Below are positions 55,473-64,000 of a stretch of DNA of 64,000 nucleotides, piece by piece. The position numbers and the translations under genes are program-made. How positions within the stretch are numbered: the stretch's first letter is position 1; every line of letters begins with the position of its first letter. Source of the DNA: Phyto melanocephala (lineage: Eukaryota > Arthropoda > Insecta > Diptera > Rhinophoridae); the NCBI GenBank assembly GCA_941918925.1, contig OW799235.1, positions 50,639,491-50,703,490 on the forward strand, read 5' to 3'. Below the pieces are notes generated by a model. That model was not told the origin of the DNA. It saw only the letters and a list, made by a program, of their open reading frames with translations, and did not search any database.

Positions 55473-55474
55473 AA
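53255..55474 (-). CDS. Non-LTR reverse transcriptase (Jockey/CR1-like), 5' truncated
   Basis: 739 intact codons. Begins in the end of the APE endonuclease (CSTLLDLFFISD, SNHDLIF). A linker with KYWFTQEI and RAYKRWKRY follows, then RT blocks: IKSNATGVDGI, WKQAKVLPIPK, RPIAILPYFSKVFERAL, EQQSGFRAKHSC, LLDHSKAFDSVDH, LRGVPQGSILGPLLF and RLYADDAQLY (catalytic Asp pair). LNPRKSKCIIL and a C-terminal region ending RFKTSIFEHF close it. No RNase H domain. The clade (Jockey versus CR1/L2) cannot be fixed by eye. ORF1 and the endonuclease N-terminus are missing. Confidence 0.9.
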   Translation of the reverse strand: MLNTSTCSTLLDLFFISDETKLLIYDQLSAPCFSNHDLIFMIYDFQVQTSPQTISFRDFKNINLSTLQEEFLRIDWSRIYFMVSIDEQLDFLEQHLTSLFNIMVPVRTRKISSKQKYWFTQEISNLIVERDRAYKRWKRYKTTELRELFRSTRNKVTKKIRETKSKFYAEKFANSVKTQQTWKYIREIGISKSDNNSGRQITNVNELNEKFVNFAMQPSDSSFYDDYQPSHSSFNRFSFTCLSQDEVILSFSSIKSNATGVDGIHPKFVKLLLPSLLPIVCHIFNKIITTSQFPSRWKQAKVLPIPKANGEFRPIAILPYFSKVFERALHNQMTSYLTENRLFTEQQSGFRAKHSCITALADVSEDLRGEIDDGHLTMLVLLDHSKAFDSVDHSILKMKLDKFMSFSPTAIKLVSSYLEDRMQCVESNNTLSSFLPILRGVPQGSILGPLLFSIYANDLPVQLLHSKIRLYADDAQLYISSRNDRTIEACVEKLNSDLDRVFVWATANGLSLNPRKSKCIILRKRTSKVIIQPNIFINNQPIAIVETAKNLGIIFNSTLTWSDHVIYICGKTYSMLRTLLSTQHCTPVRIRLLLAKTYLMPILLYGCEIYSCCDAESTRKLNVLFNNIARYVFSRRRFDSISIYAKKLYGVKFDDLLKIKTVLFLHKIITSKMPGYLFVRLKFGRSNRTKNLIPIRYRSLISEWQFYVYAIRLWNNLPTTIRNISNAARFKTSIFEHFA

Positions 55475-55961
55475 TGCTTATCATTTAATTTGCTATAAAA
55501 TGCTTCTATAGGAGGTAGATTAGTTTCGTCTAATTTTTCAAATGTATTTATATATTCATAAGGGAAAACGCCCTTTCTCCACATTAAAAAAAACTCTTCG
55601 GAACTTGGAAAATATTTACGTACTGTTTTTAAATTATCATCAGTTAAATTATTAGCTAGTGAATTTAAACAAGATGCCATAAATCTATAAGAGTCTAAAA
55701 ACCTTAGTTCAACTTTTTTTTGAGACTTATGTGTGGCAGTCTCTTGCATACATGAAATTTTCTTCTTCTAAGGGAGTTAAAGGTTGCATTGAAGTAATTT
55801 TCTCATAATGTTTTTTATAAATGTCTTTACATTCTGTTATTAAGCTACTAACAAAATGTTTTCCAACATTTATACTACTATTACTATTGCTAAATATACT
55901 AAATCTATTAAAATTGTTATTAAAATTACATTTAATATTGAATGCATATGCGCACGGAATA

Positions 55962-57091
55962 AAGAATGAGATCAATAAAACCCTAACACGAATAAAACGC
56001 AATAACTTTGAAACGAATTAATCCATTTTAATGAAAATAACGTGGTTTAACAATAAAATAAAAGTAAATTAAAATATTAATGCTTTTTGTAAAAATTCAG
56101 CTTTTTTTGATGAACTGTTTCACCTTTTCCGGAATTGAGACCATGAGGGTTTTGATGGTATCCTTAGTAACTTTATTGCTGGAATAAGACCATTTCTGGG
56201 AAAAAATTTTAGTAGTATTAGCAACTTGTTTTGTATCCTTCAGCACTCTTTTGACTAAAGCCCAGTAACGTTCGATGGGCCTTAGTTCTGGACAATTAGG
56301 TGGATTTGCTTCTTTTGGCACTACCACTATATTATTTGTTTCATACCATTCTGCTGCAGATTTACTATAATGACACGACGCTAGGTCGGGCCAAAAATAT
56401 GTTGACTTATTGTGTTTTCGTATGAATGGAAGCAACCTCTTCTGCAAGCACTCCTTGATGTAAATATCAGTGTTGATAGTCCCAGTAGTAATAAATTTAC
56501 TGCTTCTTTCTCCGCACGTGCATATAGCTTGCCAAACTAAGTACTTCTTTGGAAACTTTGTCTTTTATTGGAACTTAAATTGGTCAACGACATTTCCTCT
56601 TCCATCGGCCACATAATAACTTCGCCCTGGGAGCTGAGAAAAGTCGGCAAGAACGTAAGTCTCATCATCCATAATACAACACTCATATTTGTTGATAAAA
56701 TTTCTAAGCAGTTCTTTGGCACGACTTTTTGCATCCAAGTTTTTCTTCGAATTTCTGTCTGGCACTTTCTGAACCTTGTAGGACTTAAGGCATTCATATC
56801 TTTTAACCTTCCTTACAAAAAAATCGGGACAGTTTTGCTTCCAGCTTTCCTTTTAATACTACGACGTTCGTTATACACTTTTATCACACGCGAAACTGTT
56901 TGTCGTGACACCTTTATCTCATTTGAAATAGATTTGTAAGTACGACTGGGATTTTTTAAAAAAATTGTTATTATTTTTTCACGCACTTTTTCTTCGGAAT
57001 CCATTTTCAAACAAACTAATAATCCGATTATGCTATTATTTTGTACACATAATTTGACAAGTTTTTAAATGCAAACTTGATCATAAACAGT
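55962..57091 (-). mobile_element. Tc1/mariner element (DD37E type) in POLB
   Basis: Lies between the POLB segments ending LHAQK and starting IPCAYAF, with TA at both sides. Terminal repeats are weak (ATGATCAA / GAGATCAA in common). Length 1.13 kb is normal for mariner. Confidence 0.75.
56097..57010 (-). pseudogene. Mariner transposase, DD37E, frameshifted
   Basis: N-terminal helix-turn-helix frame (57010-56813: NPSRTYKSISNEIKVSRQTVSRVIK), then out-of-frame middle with YECCIMDDETYVL (first catalytic Asp), then FWPDLASCHYS (second Asp) and CPELRPIERYW (Glu). Thirty-seven residues separate the second Asp from the Glu, giving DD37E. At least two frameshifts (near 56815 and 56540) inactivate it. 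Confidence 0.85.
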
Positions 57092-57415
57092 TATATTTTT
57101 TGTGCATGAAGAAAGGTGGAATTTTCACTGATCTCATTTTCATGTTTTTTAATAATATTAGAACTACCTTCATTACTATATACATCTTGAAGTATACATT
57201 CAAAGTCTGCATATACTATGAATGGTACTTCCATTTGCCTCTCGTGATGTCTATAACTTAATATGGTCTTTTCCCCTTCAGGCATTTTAGCGATGCATTT
57301 TCCACACTCCTTTTCCTTATGCGTCGCAATCCTTTCAGGATAACTTGTATGGTAGAGACATACATTGCAGAATAGTGTTGCACCGTTGTGTAAGGATGAC
57401 TGTGCTGATAATAGT

Positions 57416-57530
57416 CTAAAAAAAAAATTTTAAAGGAAATAAATAAATATGATTTAAACGGAGAGGAATATAAAATATTGGTTTGGTATTTAGCAAGAGA
57501 ATAATTAAATAAACATGTTCTTCTAATTAC
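57416..57530 (-). other. Intron in Maverick POLB
   Basis: 115 bp, donor GTAATT at 57530, T-rich acceptor TTTTTTTTAG ending at 57416. Splicing joins LIKNIS to RLLSAQSS, the usual POLB reading, in frame. Confidence 0.75.
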
Positions 57531-58718
57531 CTTGAAATATTTTTTATTAATATATAGTGATGGTTTATTCCGTTGTCGGATTCCAACAACATTAGATTTA
57601 TATGTATAGGCTTTTCTTTGTCTGTAATATAATATGGTCCAATTACGGTTTTTAATTTTTTATCATATCCAAACACATTAACACTAATGTCGTTATAATT
57701 TCTTTCAAACAACTTCATTTCCTTTATATCTGTTGGAAAGTTCATTGAAGAAAAGTTCAAAACTCGTCCACATTGTAGTGTAATAAGATTTCTAGATATA
57801 TTATCAATACCATATAAAGAAGTTCTGAAGGTGTTGGGATTACTTCCAGTATAAAATGATGCTATTATACACCACTTAAAGCAGAACAAATCGTTATTTT
57901 TTATATTTATACATGCCTGTTTCCATGAAAGTTCTGGTGGAGTTGGTACGTACTGTGAACCATTAATTGGAGACGCTTTATTTATGTTTATATCTAGCCA
58001 TTTAATTTGTAGAAGCGTCCAGCCGGAATCTCGTTCTTGAAATTCAGACTGCTTCTATTTGAAGTTCTAAAGCAGCATCAATGTCATCTGATCTAGACAA
58101 TCGTATCATTTTAGTGATATGAAACATATCCGTTTCTGGTTTTAGCGGGTGGGCTGGCAATTTGTACTCTAAGTTGAACTTTATCATGATATGCTCTGTT
58201 AAACTGGTATTTAAAAGCTTTTGCAAAATATTAAATATCTCTTTGAAATATTTTTCTATGTCTAGTTCCGTATCTCGTTTTGAGAATCTGTATGTTTGGA
58301 TACGACATTTAAACATACTCTTAATTAACTGAACTTGGTTGCCAATAGATTTGAGAACATTCAACTTATGTTCACTATTCATACAATGGGTAAACCAGTG
58401 TATAGGATCTATGTTTATATTGCAGTCCCCACAAAAAATTTTTTCGGAACATATTTTCTTGTTTTCTACAAGCGTAGTTGTAGATTGTAACTTACGTTTA
58501 CTTGCAGCTGAAGTTGATGCTATAGCTGATTCGTAAACCAATGTTGCTGTCACAGGTAGTTTATGATTTTCTAAATGTTTTTTTACTTCCATACCTGTTA
58601 AAGATATATGACCGCAAATTGCACAAGGCTCATGTATCCTAATATGTTTTTTTTTTAAATTTTCCTTGCACGAAAATTTGTTTTTACAAATATCACACAC
58701 AATTTTTAAAGAATACAT

Positions 58719-59246
58719 TATTATTGTTTTTTTTTCTTATTTTTTTTTTCTTTTGTATTTTTTAATTTAATTTTTAACACTGTTGGTTAACAATAGTTTG
58801 CAGAATGAGCTAAGCAGTTTAAAATATATTGATTTTATATTAAACCGCTTCATTAAAATAATGTCACTGCACCTTTTTAAATAAGTCTAAAACGATGGTA
58901 ACACTCTTTAATACACACACACACACACCCACCCGCTTGTTCGGCAAAACTGGTATTGATGTTTTTTCTGTAATAAATTCGTCACTCACAATTGCCAGTA
59001 CATACTTGGTGTACCAATATATTATATGAATTCGTTGATCGTATATAAGCAAGCGAGCGTATAACAAAGCGTCGGCGTCATTCGGGGATTGACAAAAAAC
59101 AAAACACAGAATAACAATTATTCTGTGTTTTGATCAACAAGTGAGAAGTCGAAAAAAGTTTAATAAAAAAAGCATTTATTTAGTTTTCTTGGAGAAAAGT
59201 GAATTTTTCAGAAGGCTTTTTGTTTTATAAAATAAAGGTAACGAAA
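58719..59246. other. Spacer upstream of transposase-like gene, with 13-bp hairpin
   Basis: Contains (CA)n at 58914-58928 and a perfect inverted repeat AAAACACAGAATA / TATTCTGTGTTTT with a 5-base loop (59101-59134). A GTAACG donor-like site at ~59237 precedes the ORF start, so a leader intron is possible. The Maverick terminal repeat should be near here but was not recognised. Confidence 0.5.
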
Positions 59247-61127
59247 ATGATTAATAAAAGGCACTTAAAAAGAATAATAAAAAGTGAAAAAGAAAATTTT
59301 GTAAAAAAGATTATGAAAGTGGGCATAGAAAATTTAAATAACACAACTCAAAGTGACAATATTGAAATTTGTGAATGTCATGATTCTGTCCAAAATGAAC
59401 CAGAAGAAGTGGAAACAGTTTCTGACAATAATAGTTTAAAAGAAGAGAGTGGCAATTTAAGTATCAGCCAAAAATTAATTAAATGGAATGCGAAACAGAG
59501 ACCTTCTCGGAATTGCGTTAAGGACTTGATAGAGATTCAAAGAGAAGAAAATATAGTTATAACTCCATTTTACAAGTTTTATTGTTCCAACAAACCGATA
59601 GTAGAAAATGTTGCAGGTGGATCATCTATCCACATTGGTATGCCAAGAAATTTAAAGAGGATAGCCGATGTCATTAAGCTGCCTGATAACATTATAATTG
59701 ATGTTAATGTAGACGGGTTGCCCCTCTTTAAAAGTTCAAAGGTACAACTTTGGCCAATTTTAATAAGACTTACCAATGTGGAAGATCGACCAGTATTCCC
59801 AGTTGGAGTTTTTGTTGGTAAAAGTAAGCCAGCAACATGTGAAGAATTTCTTTTGAAATTTGTTGATGAAATTTCTTCTTATTTAAAAACATGCTTACAA
59901 CTAGAGGGAAATATTTACACAATGCAAATAAGAGCAGTTCTTTGTGACGCTCCAGCACGTGCATTTATTTCTGGCACACCATCTCATGCATCGCGGCACG
60001 GATGCTCAAAGTGCACACAAATAGCAAAAAAATGTGATGGGATATTAACATATGCCACAGCATCTGGACTACTTATTTCAGATGAAGATTTTTGTGCCCG
60101 GAAATATTCTGCACACCATTTGCCAAAATATTTATCACAAAAAACTCCCTTGGAACACCTCAATTTAGGCATGATTACGCAAATACCACTAGATTGCATG
60201 CATTTGGTAGACTTAGGTGTAATGCGAAAGTTTTTAATGCGTTTAATTAATAAAAAAAATTGTTTTCAAGTATCGTCTGAAAATATGCAAAACATTTCAA
60301 GAAAACTAACTTCTCTGCTCGTCCATATTTCATCCGAATTTGGACGAAAGCCTCGATCTTTGGATGAAATATCATATTGGAAGTCCACTGAGTTCAGACA
60401 GTTTCTACTGTACACTGGTCTCGTCGCTCTCAAAGACGAGGTACATGAAGATCTTTTTTACGAGTTTTTGTTGTTGCATTGTTCTTACAGAATGATATGC
60501 TGTCCAAAGCAATGCAGTAAAAATTTAAAAACAATCGAAATTCTTTTAAACTTGTTCGTAGAAAACTTTGCAATAATTTTCGGGGAAAATAGTTTGTCAT
60601 ACAACGTACATAATCTCACCCATTTAAAAGAAACTGTTGAACTGATTGGCAATCCAACCGAAAATTCGTGCTATCCCTTCGAGAATTATTTGCAGAGTTT
60701 AAAGAAATGTGTTAAAAGACCATCTAAAATTTTGGAGCAGGTTTGTAGAAAAATTGTTGAAGAAAAGTTTTGCATTAAAAAAAAATCAAATGCCTTAACT
60801 TACTTTAAAAACAACTTTTACTTCAACAACTCTTACTTAACGACAAAATCACCGGACAACATCTGCTACATTGAACCTGGAATACCTGTTCAAGTCCAGG
60901 GTTTTTCACAAGAAAATGGAGGAATTTTAGTTGGAAAAAAGTTTTTAAACATTCAAAGTTTTTTTAAAGAGCCATGTGACTCAATTACTCTTGGAATTTT
61001 TTTGGTAGATTCTAACATTTCGGACGATATTTATTACTTTCAATTAAGTGAAATAGAATGTAAAGCAGTTAGGTTTCCTTTTAAGAAACATTCGATTTTA
61101 ATTCCAATTTTACATGCCTGCCTTTAA
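59247..61127 (+). CDS. Intact transposase-like protein (EnSpm/CACTA-type insect family)
   Basis: ATG at 59247 (MINKRHLKRI), 626 codons, no internal stop; the frame is open somewhat further upstream without ATG. A Lys-rich N-terminus is followed by IIDVNVDGLPLFKSSKVQLWPIL, PVFPVGVFVGKSKPATCEEFL, AVLCDAPARAFISGTPSHASRHGCSKC, PLDCMHLVDLGVMRKFL and YNVHNLTHL. These blocks, with Asp in DVNVDG and CDAPA and a Cys pair, are those of a large insect/cnidarian family of transposase-domain proteins related to CACTA Tnp2. An intact frame among dead elements suggests recent activity or use by the host. Terminal repeats were not confirmed. Confidence 0.6.
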   Translation: MINKRHLKRIIKSEKENFVKKIMKVGIENLNNTTQSDNIEICECHDSVQNEPEEVETVSDNNSLKEESGNLSISQKLIKWNAKQRPSRNCVKDLIEIQREENIVITPFYKFYCSNKPIVENVAGGSSIHIGMPRNLKRIADVIKLPDNIIIDVNVDGLPLFKSSKVQLWPILIRLTNVEDRPVFPVGVFVGKSKPATCEEFLLKFVDEISSYLKTCLQLEGNIYTMQIRAVLCDAPARAFISGTPSHASRHGCSKCTQIAKKCDGILTYATASGLLISDEDFCARKYSAHHLPKYLSQKTPLEHLNLGMITQIPLDCMHLVDLGVMRKFLMRLINKKNCFQVSSENMQNISRKLTSLLVHISSEFGRKPRSLDEISYWKSTEFRQFLLYTGLVALKDEVHEDLFYEFLLLHCSYRMICCPKQCSKNLKTIEILLNLFVENFAIIFGENSLSYNVHNLTHLKETVELIGNPTENSCYPFENYLQSLKKCVKRPSKILEQVCRKIVEEKFCIKKKSNALTYFKNNFYFNNSYLTTKSPDNICYIEPGIPVQVQGFSQENGGILVGKKFLNIQSFFKEPCDSITLGIFLVDSNISDDIYYFQLSEIECKAVRFPFKKHSILIPILHACL

Positions 61128-61164
61128 TGCTTTTTGTAACCGCTATTTTTTTTTAAACATTAAG

Positions 61165-61396
61165 ATGAATAACAACATGAATTCTTCGCCAAGAAAAATA
61201 AAGCGTGTTATTTTTGAGAACTCCGAAAGTAAGTATTTTTTGTATAGGCGATTGTACATATTATATTTAAAAAAAATTATTTTGTTTTCAGACAGACAAA
61301 CTAATCCGCAAATTTCCAACAACGACTTATTTGAAAAACTAAAAGAAGTGATGGAAGCAACAAAAAGCATTCAAGTACAGATAAACGTTTTGCAAG
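61165..61396 (+). CDS. Spliced second gene of the transposase-like element (5' exons)
   Basis: Exon 1 61165-61228, intron 61229-61291 (GTAAGT...TTTTCAG), exon 2 61292-61396 followed by a donor GTAATT at 61397. The splice keeps frame: a short basic start (SSPRKIKRV), then a helical segment NNDLFEKLKEVMEATKSIQVQIN, likely coiled coil. It begins 38 bp after the transposase-like stop, on the same strand. Further exons were not found. Small coiled-coil partners are common beside transposases of this type; its function is unknown. Confidence 0.5.
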
Positions 61397-62493
61397 GTAA
61401 TTTTTTTATGATCTATATATACATTTACATAAACTACTGTATATATTTCATTGTACGCAAAAAAACATATATAAACATATATACTTGAAAATGTAAACAG
61501 AAAATTCATTATATTCCTAATTTTTTTTACTCAGTAAAGTAAAAATCCGTGTTTGTCTTAAATTGAAACTCGGTATAAAATCTACTTTATATATAAGCAT
61601 ATGTCAAGCGCCTATAGGTAAAAAGTTGTGTGTCAGACTGTACCCAATTTCTCTTTTAACAACAATAATACCTAAAAAACAAATAGCATCAATAAAAAGG
61701 CATATGTGAAAATCATCCCTTACAAGGAATACAACGCAAAAATTTTTTTGGCGCCACATACAAAAAAAATGTCTGTATAAAAAAATATGTTTAAAAAAAC
61801 TTTACACATTTGTTTCCTATGTATAAGAAATTGTTTATGTCATATTTTTAACCATACTGTCTCTCAGAGAGAATTTCTTCGTTTCTCACCTCTCAGAGAG
61901 AATATTTTCTATTTCCTTCTTTCATGTATACAAAAAATAATTATTAGTTTCTTTGACCTTTTTATAATAATATATATGTATACATAAAATTTTTAAAAGC
62001 GTCATCTCTTTGTCTTCTTTCTTGTATTAAGTACATAATTTGATAACAAAAGGTGTTCAAAGTCACTTGTCATATTAATATGAATTATATGCCATAGTAC
62101 AATATGAGAGTATACTTTGAAACTATGATGAACATTCGTCACTGTTTTCGTCAACGGAATGTAAGCGAGAGGGTGGCGATTGTATACTTCCAATGACATT
62201 CCCATGTTAAACTCGTCACTCAAACGCACTGCGTAGGTATTGCCGAGCAAGTACTGGTCATTGCTTTGTGCATAATGGTATAATGTCTTATGGAATGTAT
62301 CCGCGGACAAGCGGGCATGACTTATATTGTTTATTCACTATAATAAGAATCAAAGTGATAAGCCTGTCGTCAATCTGTCTGTCTGTGAGCCTGTATTAAA
62401 CACGCAAAAAAAAATAATGTAAACATATATTATTTTTTTAAACATTACTTTGGTTCTCATAATACACAATATTCTGAGGACACTAATAAAAAA
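61397..62493. other. Mostly unassigned; CTCTCAGAGAGAAT repeated; possible small ORF
   Basis: CTCTCAGAGAGAAT occurs twice, ~30 bp apart (61861, 61892). On the minus strand, 62310-62002 is a 102-codon frame (LGNTYAVRLSDEFNMGMSLEVYN) whose composition is protein-like but matches nothing I recognise. ATAATAAGAATCAAAGTGAT at 62339 is a member of the repeat seen again at 63.5 and 63.7 kb. Confidence 0.35.
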
Positions 62494-63260
62494 ACAAGTA
62501 AAAGCGCTATATTCGTGCCGAATCTTATATACCCTTCACAACGTGTAGTCATGCAATAACAGTAAATTCACGTATGTATGTTAAAAAAAACAAAAAAAAA
62601 ATTTAAAAAAAAAAAATTTAAAAAAAAAAATTAAAAAAAAAAATTAAAAAAAAAAATTATTATATACATATATAATATATATAAAACAAAAAAAAAATAA
62701 AAAAAAATTAAAAAAAAAAAATAAAAAAAAATAATAATAAAAATATATATAATATATTAAATAAAAAATAAAAAAAAATTAAAAAAAAATTAAAAAAAAA
62801 AATTTTAAAAAAATTTAAAAAAAAATTTTTTTGCCTCAGCTGGGATTCGATGCCACGTTTTCTCTAACCAGTATACACGTTTGTATGTATGTATGTTGTT
62901 GTTGTAATGTTGTTTTTATGAAAAGAAAATCGAGGTGGTCGTGGGTTTTTGCTCATATCTCAGTTGTTTATGTACCGATGTTTCTGATTTTCAATACCGA
63001 TCTACTCCCGAATATTTCTGATATTTTAATACCTTACCCGGGTCCAACCTATGTCGGGGGGCTTCAAAAAGTTGATTTCAACATACACACGGACAGACGG
63101 TCAGACGGACAGACGGACAGACGGTCAGGGCTTAATCGACTCCTCTATTCATAAGCTTTCAGAAAATATATACTTTATGGGGTCGGAAATGAAAATTGTA
63201 GAAATTTCACACGGAATGACAAACCTATATATACCCTTTTTCACTGTGTGAAGGGTATAA
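62494..63260 (-). mobile_element. Helentron/DINE-like element B6
   Basis: Minus-strand copy: starts TATACCCTTCACACAGTG at 63260 and ends in ATTCGGCACGAATATAGCGC-type hairpin (shortened) and TTACTTGTT at 62494. A/T-rich middle, (GTCTGTCC)n present. Confidence 0.8.
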
Positions 63261-64000
63261 TAATAACAACAGGAATTTTGTTTAAAAATAAATTTTTGTT
63301 TATAAACAAATATATTTTGATCAAACCGAAAACGGTCAAGAATTTATGTATATCTGTCCCTCTATCATCCTGTCCGTCTGTCACATATATGATAAACACA
63401 CACACATTTTCGTACTTAAAATTTCATAGTGACAATTTTAGTTAAAAAATAAAATAAATAAACACTTGCAGAATTAGACGATTACAGCATCAAACCAAAA
63501 AACTGCATGCCTGCACCATATATAATAAGAATCAAAGTGATAAGCCTGTCTCCAATCTGTCTGTCTGTGAACCTACATACATGTATTCAATTTGTTTACA
63601 AATAAATTTTTTGTTTATAAACAAAAATATTTTTTAATCAAACCAAAAACAGCCAAGAATTTATTAACATCTGCCATTTGTGTATCTGCATGCCTGCACC
63701 ATATATAATAAGAATCAAAGTGATAAGCCTGTCTCCAATCTGTCTGTCTGTGAACCTACAAGTATGTATTCAATTTGTTTACAAATAAATTTTTTGTTTA
63801 TAAACAAAAATATTTCGATTACATTGGTTCTCATAATACACTATATCATGAAAACACCATTAAAAAAATAATAACAACAATAAAAACAGGAATTTTGTTT
63901 ACAAGCAAATTTTTGTTTATAAACAAAAAAACATTTTGTTTATAAACAAATTTATGATTTATGGCTTTAGAACCGGAAGTTGAATTTGAACTCTCATTCC
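63261..64000. repeat. 183-bp tandem repeat region
   Basis: CTGCATGCCTGCACCATATA and the following AATCAAAGTGATAAGCCTGT, AATCTGTCTGTCTGTGAACC recur at 63503 and 63686 (period 183 bp), with TTTTTGTTTATAAACAAA palindromes between. A third, diverged member lies at 62339. Probably part of a further repetitive element running off the window. Confidence 0.7.

Larger units (their letters stand above)
41240..58718. mobile_element. Maverick/Polinton, degenerate and heavily interrupted
   Basis: Packaging ATPase, a Lys-rich accessory protein, integrase tail with chromodomain, minor capsid and major capsid on the plus strand, and protein-primed DNA polymerase B on the minus strand together define a Maverick/Polinton. 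Five younger insertions split it: a MITE, a gypsy element, a piggyBac, a non-LTR element and a mariner. Terminal inverted repeats and the cysteine protease were not found. All its genes carry frame breaks or stops. Confidence 0.85.
51450..58718 (-). pseudogene. Maverick protein-primed DNA polymerase B, interrupted
   Basis: Minus strand from ATG 58718. An N-terminal Cys/His region (CDICKNKF, CAICGH) is followed by a frameshift near 58044 into QERDSGWTLL. An intron follows (57530-57416), then a zinc-like CNVC..H..CGKC segment and exonuclease VPFIVYADFECIL (~57210). After a mariner (55962-57091) it resumes with IPCAYAFNI and RFLDSYRFM (exonuclease II-type). After a non-LTR insertion (53049-55472) it continues with YLKTDVILLTDVFEKFR, YYTAPGLSWDAMLKYT and YLDANNLFGWAMS (palm, 52985-52600), ENVDKRKDVRLVTEW, then the C-terminal KFITEFAGLAPKVYSY (51800). 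The stretch with the YxDTDS motif (~51950) is broken by stops. Confidence 0.85.

Noticed and set aside
58863..62330. CACTG...CAGTG-type terminal repeats for the transposase-like element
   Set aside because: Only a loose 11-of-12 match (CTTGTTCGGCAA / CTTGCTCGGCAA) was seen, without a matching target duplication.

Overview
The window is AT-rich nuclear DNA of an insect, most likely a brachyceran fly. The main grounds are DINE-1/INE-1-like Helentron repeats with (GTCCGTCT)n cores, 3' ends of the form TATAGYGCTCTTACTTGTT, GT-AG introns, Penelope, Maverick, piggyBac, Harbinger and gypsy elements, and no bacterial signals. No certain single-copy host gene is visible. The window is a dense nest of transposable elements of different ages. 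Species assignment is inference.

Layout. 0-1.5 kb: a gag-like (DUF1759/zinc-knuckle type) gene remnant. 2.2-4.6 kb: a PIF/Harbinger element with two convergent genes, one carrying two introns. 4.9-8.6 kb: a decayed minus-strand Ty3/gypsy element. 11-14.1 kb: Helentron/DINE-like elements, one inserted exactly inside another. 14.2-28.5 kb: a 3.1-kb tandem duplication plus a further partial copy, carrying MITEs, Helentron and Helitron copies. One copy is split by a 3.93-kb insertion that is itself two nested arrays. 29.1-34.4 kb: more Helentron copies. 34.6-40.6 kb: a 502-bp tandem repeat and three Penelope-like (PLE) copies. 41.2-58.7 kb: a broken Maverick/Polinton (ATPase, accessory protein, integrase tail, minor and major capsid on +, DNA polymerase B on -). 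It is interrupted by a gypsy element (4-bp TSD), a piggyBac (TTAA), a non-LTR retrotransposon, a mariner and a MITE. 59.2-61.4 kb: an intact transposase-like ORF with a spliced downstream gene. 62.5-64 kb: Helentron and 183-bp repeats.

The most interesting content is RNA. Three repeat families, with periods of 576, 502 and 359 bp, each carry a near-identical type I hammerhead ribozyme architecture: CUGAUGA and GAAA core, very short helix III, and helix I with an internal loop. Paired changes between the families preserve the helices. Eleven copies are visible, on both strands. Three shorter CUGAAGA/GAAA variants follow the best preserved PLE ORF. Two of the arrays are nested, each flanked by a 13-bp target-site duplication, and the outer one has empty sites in sister duplications. 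This is the layout expected of PLE-mobilised ribozyme elements (retrozyme-like).

Gene relations are those within each element: PLE reverse transcriptase/GIY-YIG proteins could mobilise the ribozyme repeats, a Harbinger transposase could mobilise the TTA-flanked MITE, and the Maverick genes formed one replication/packaging set that is now dead. Boundaries given as approximate could not be resolved by eye.
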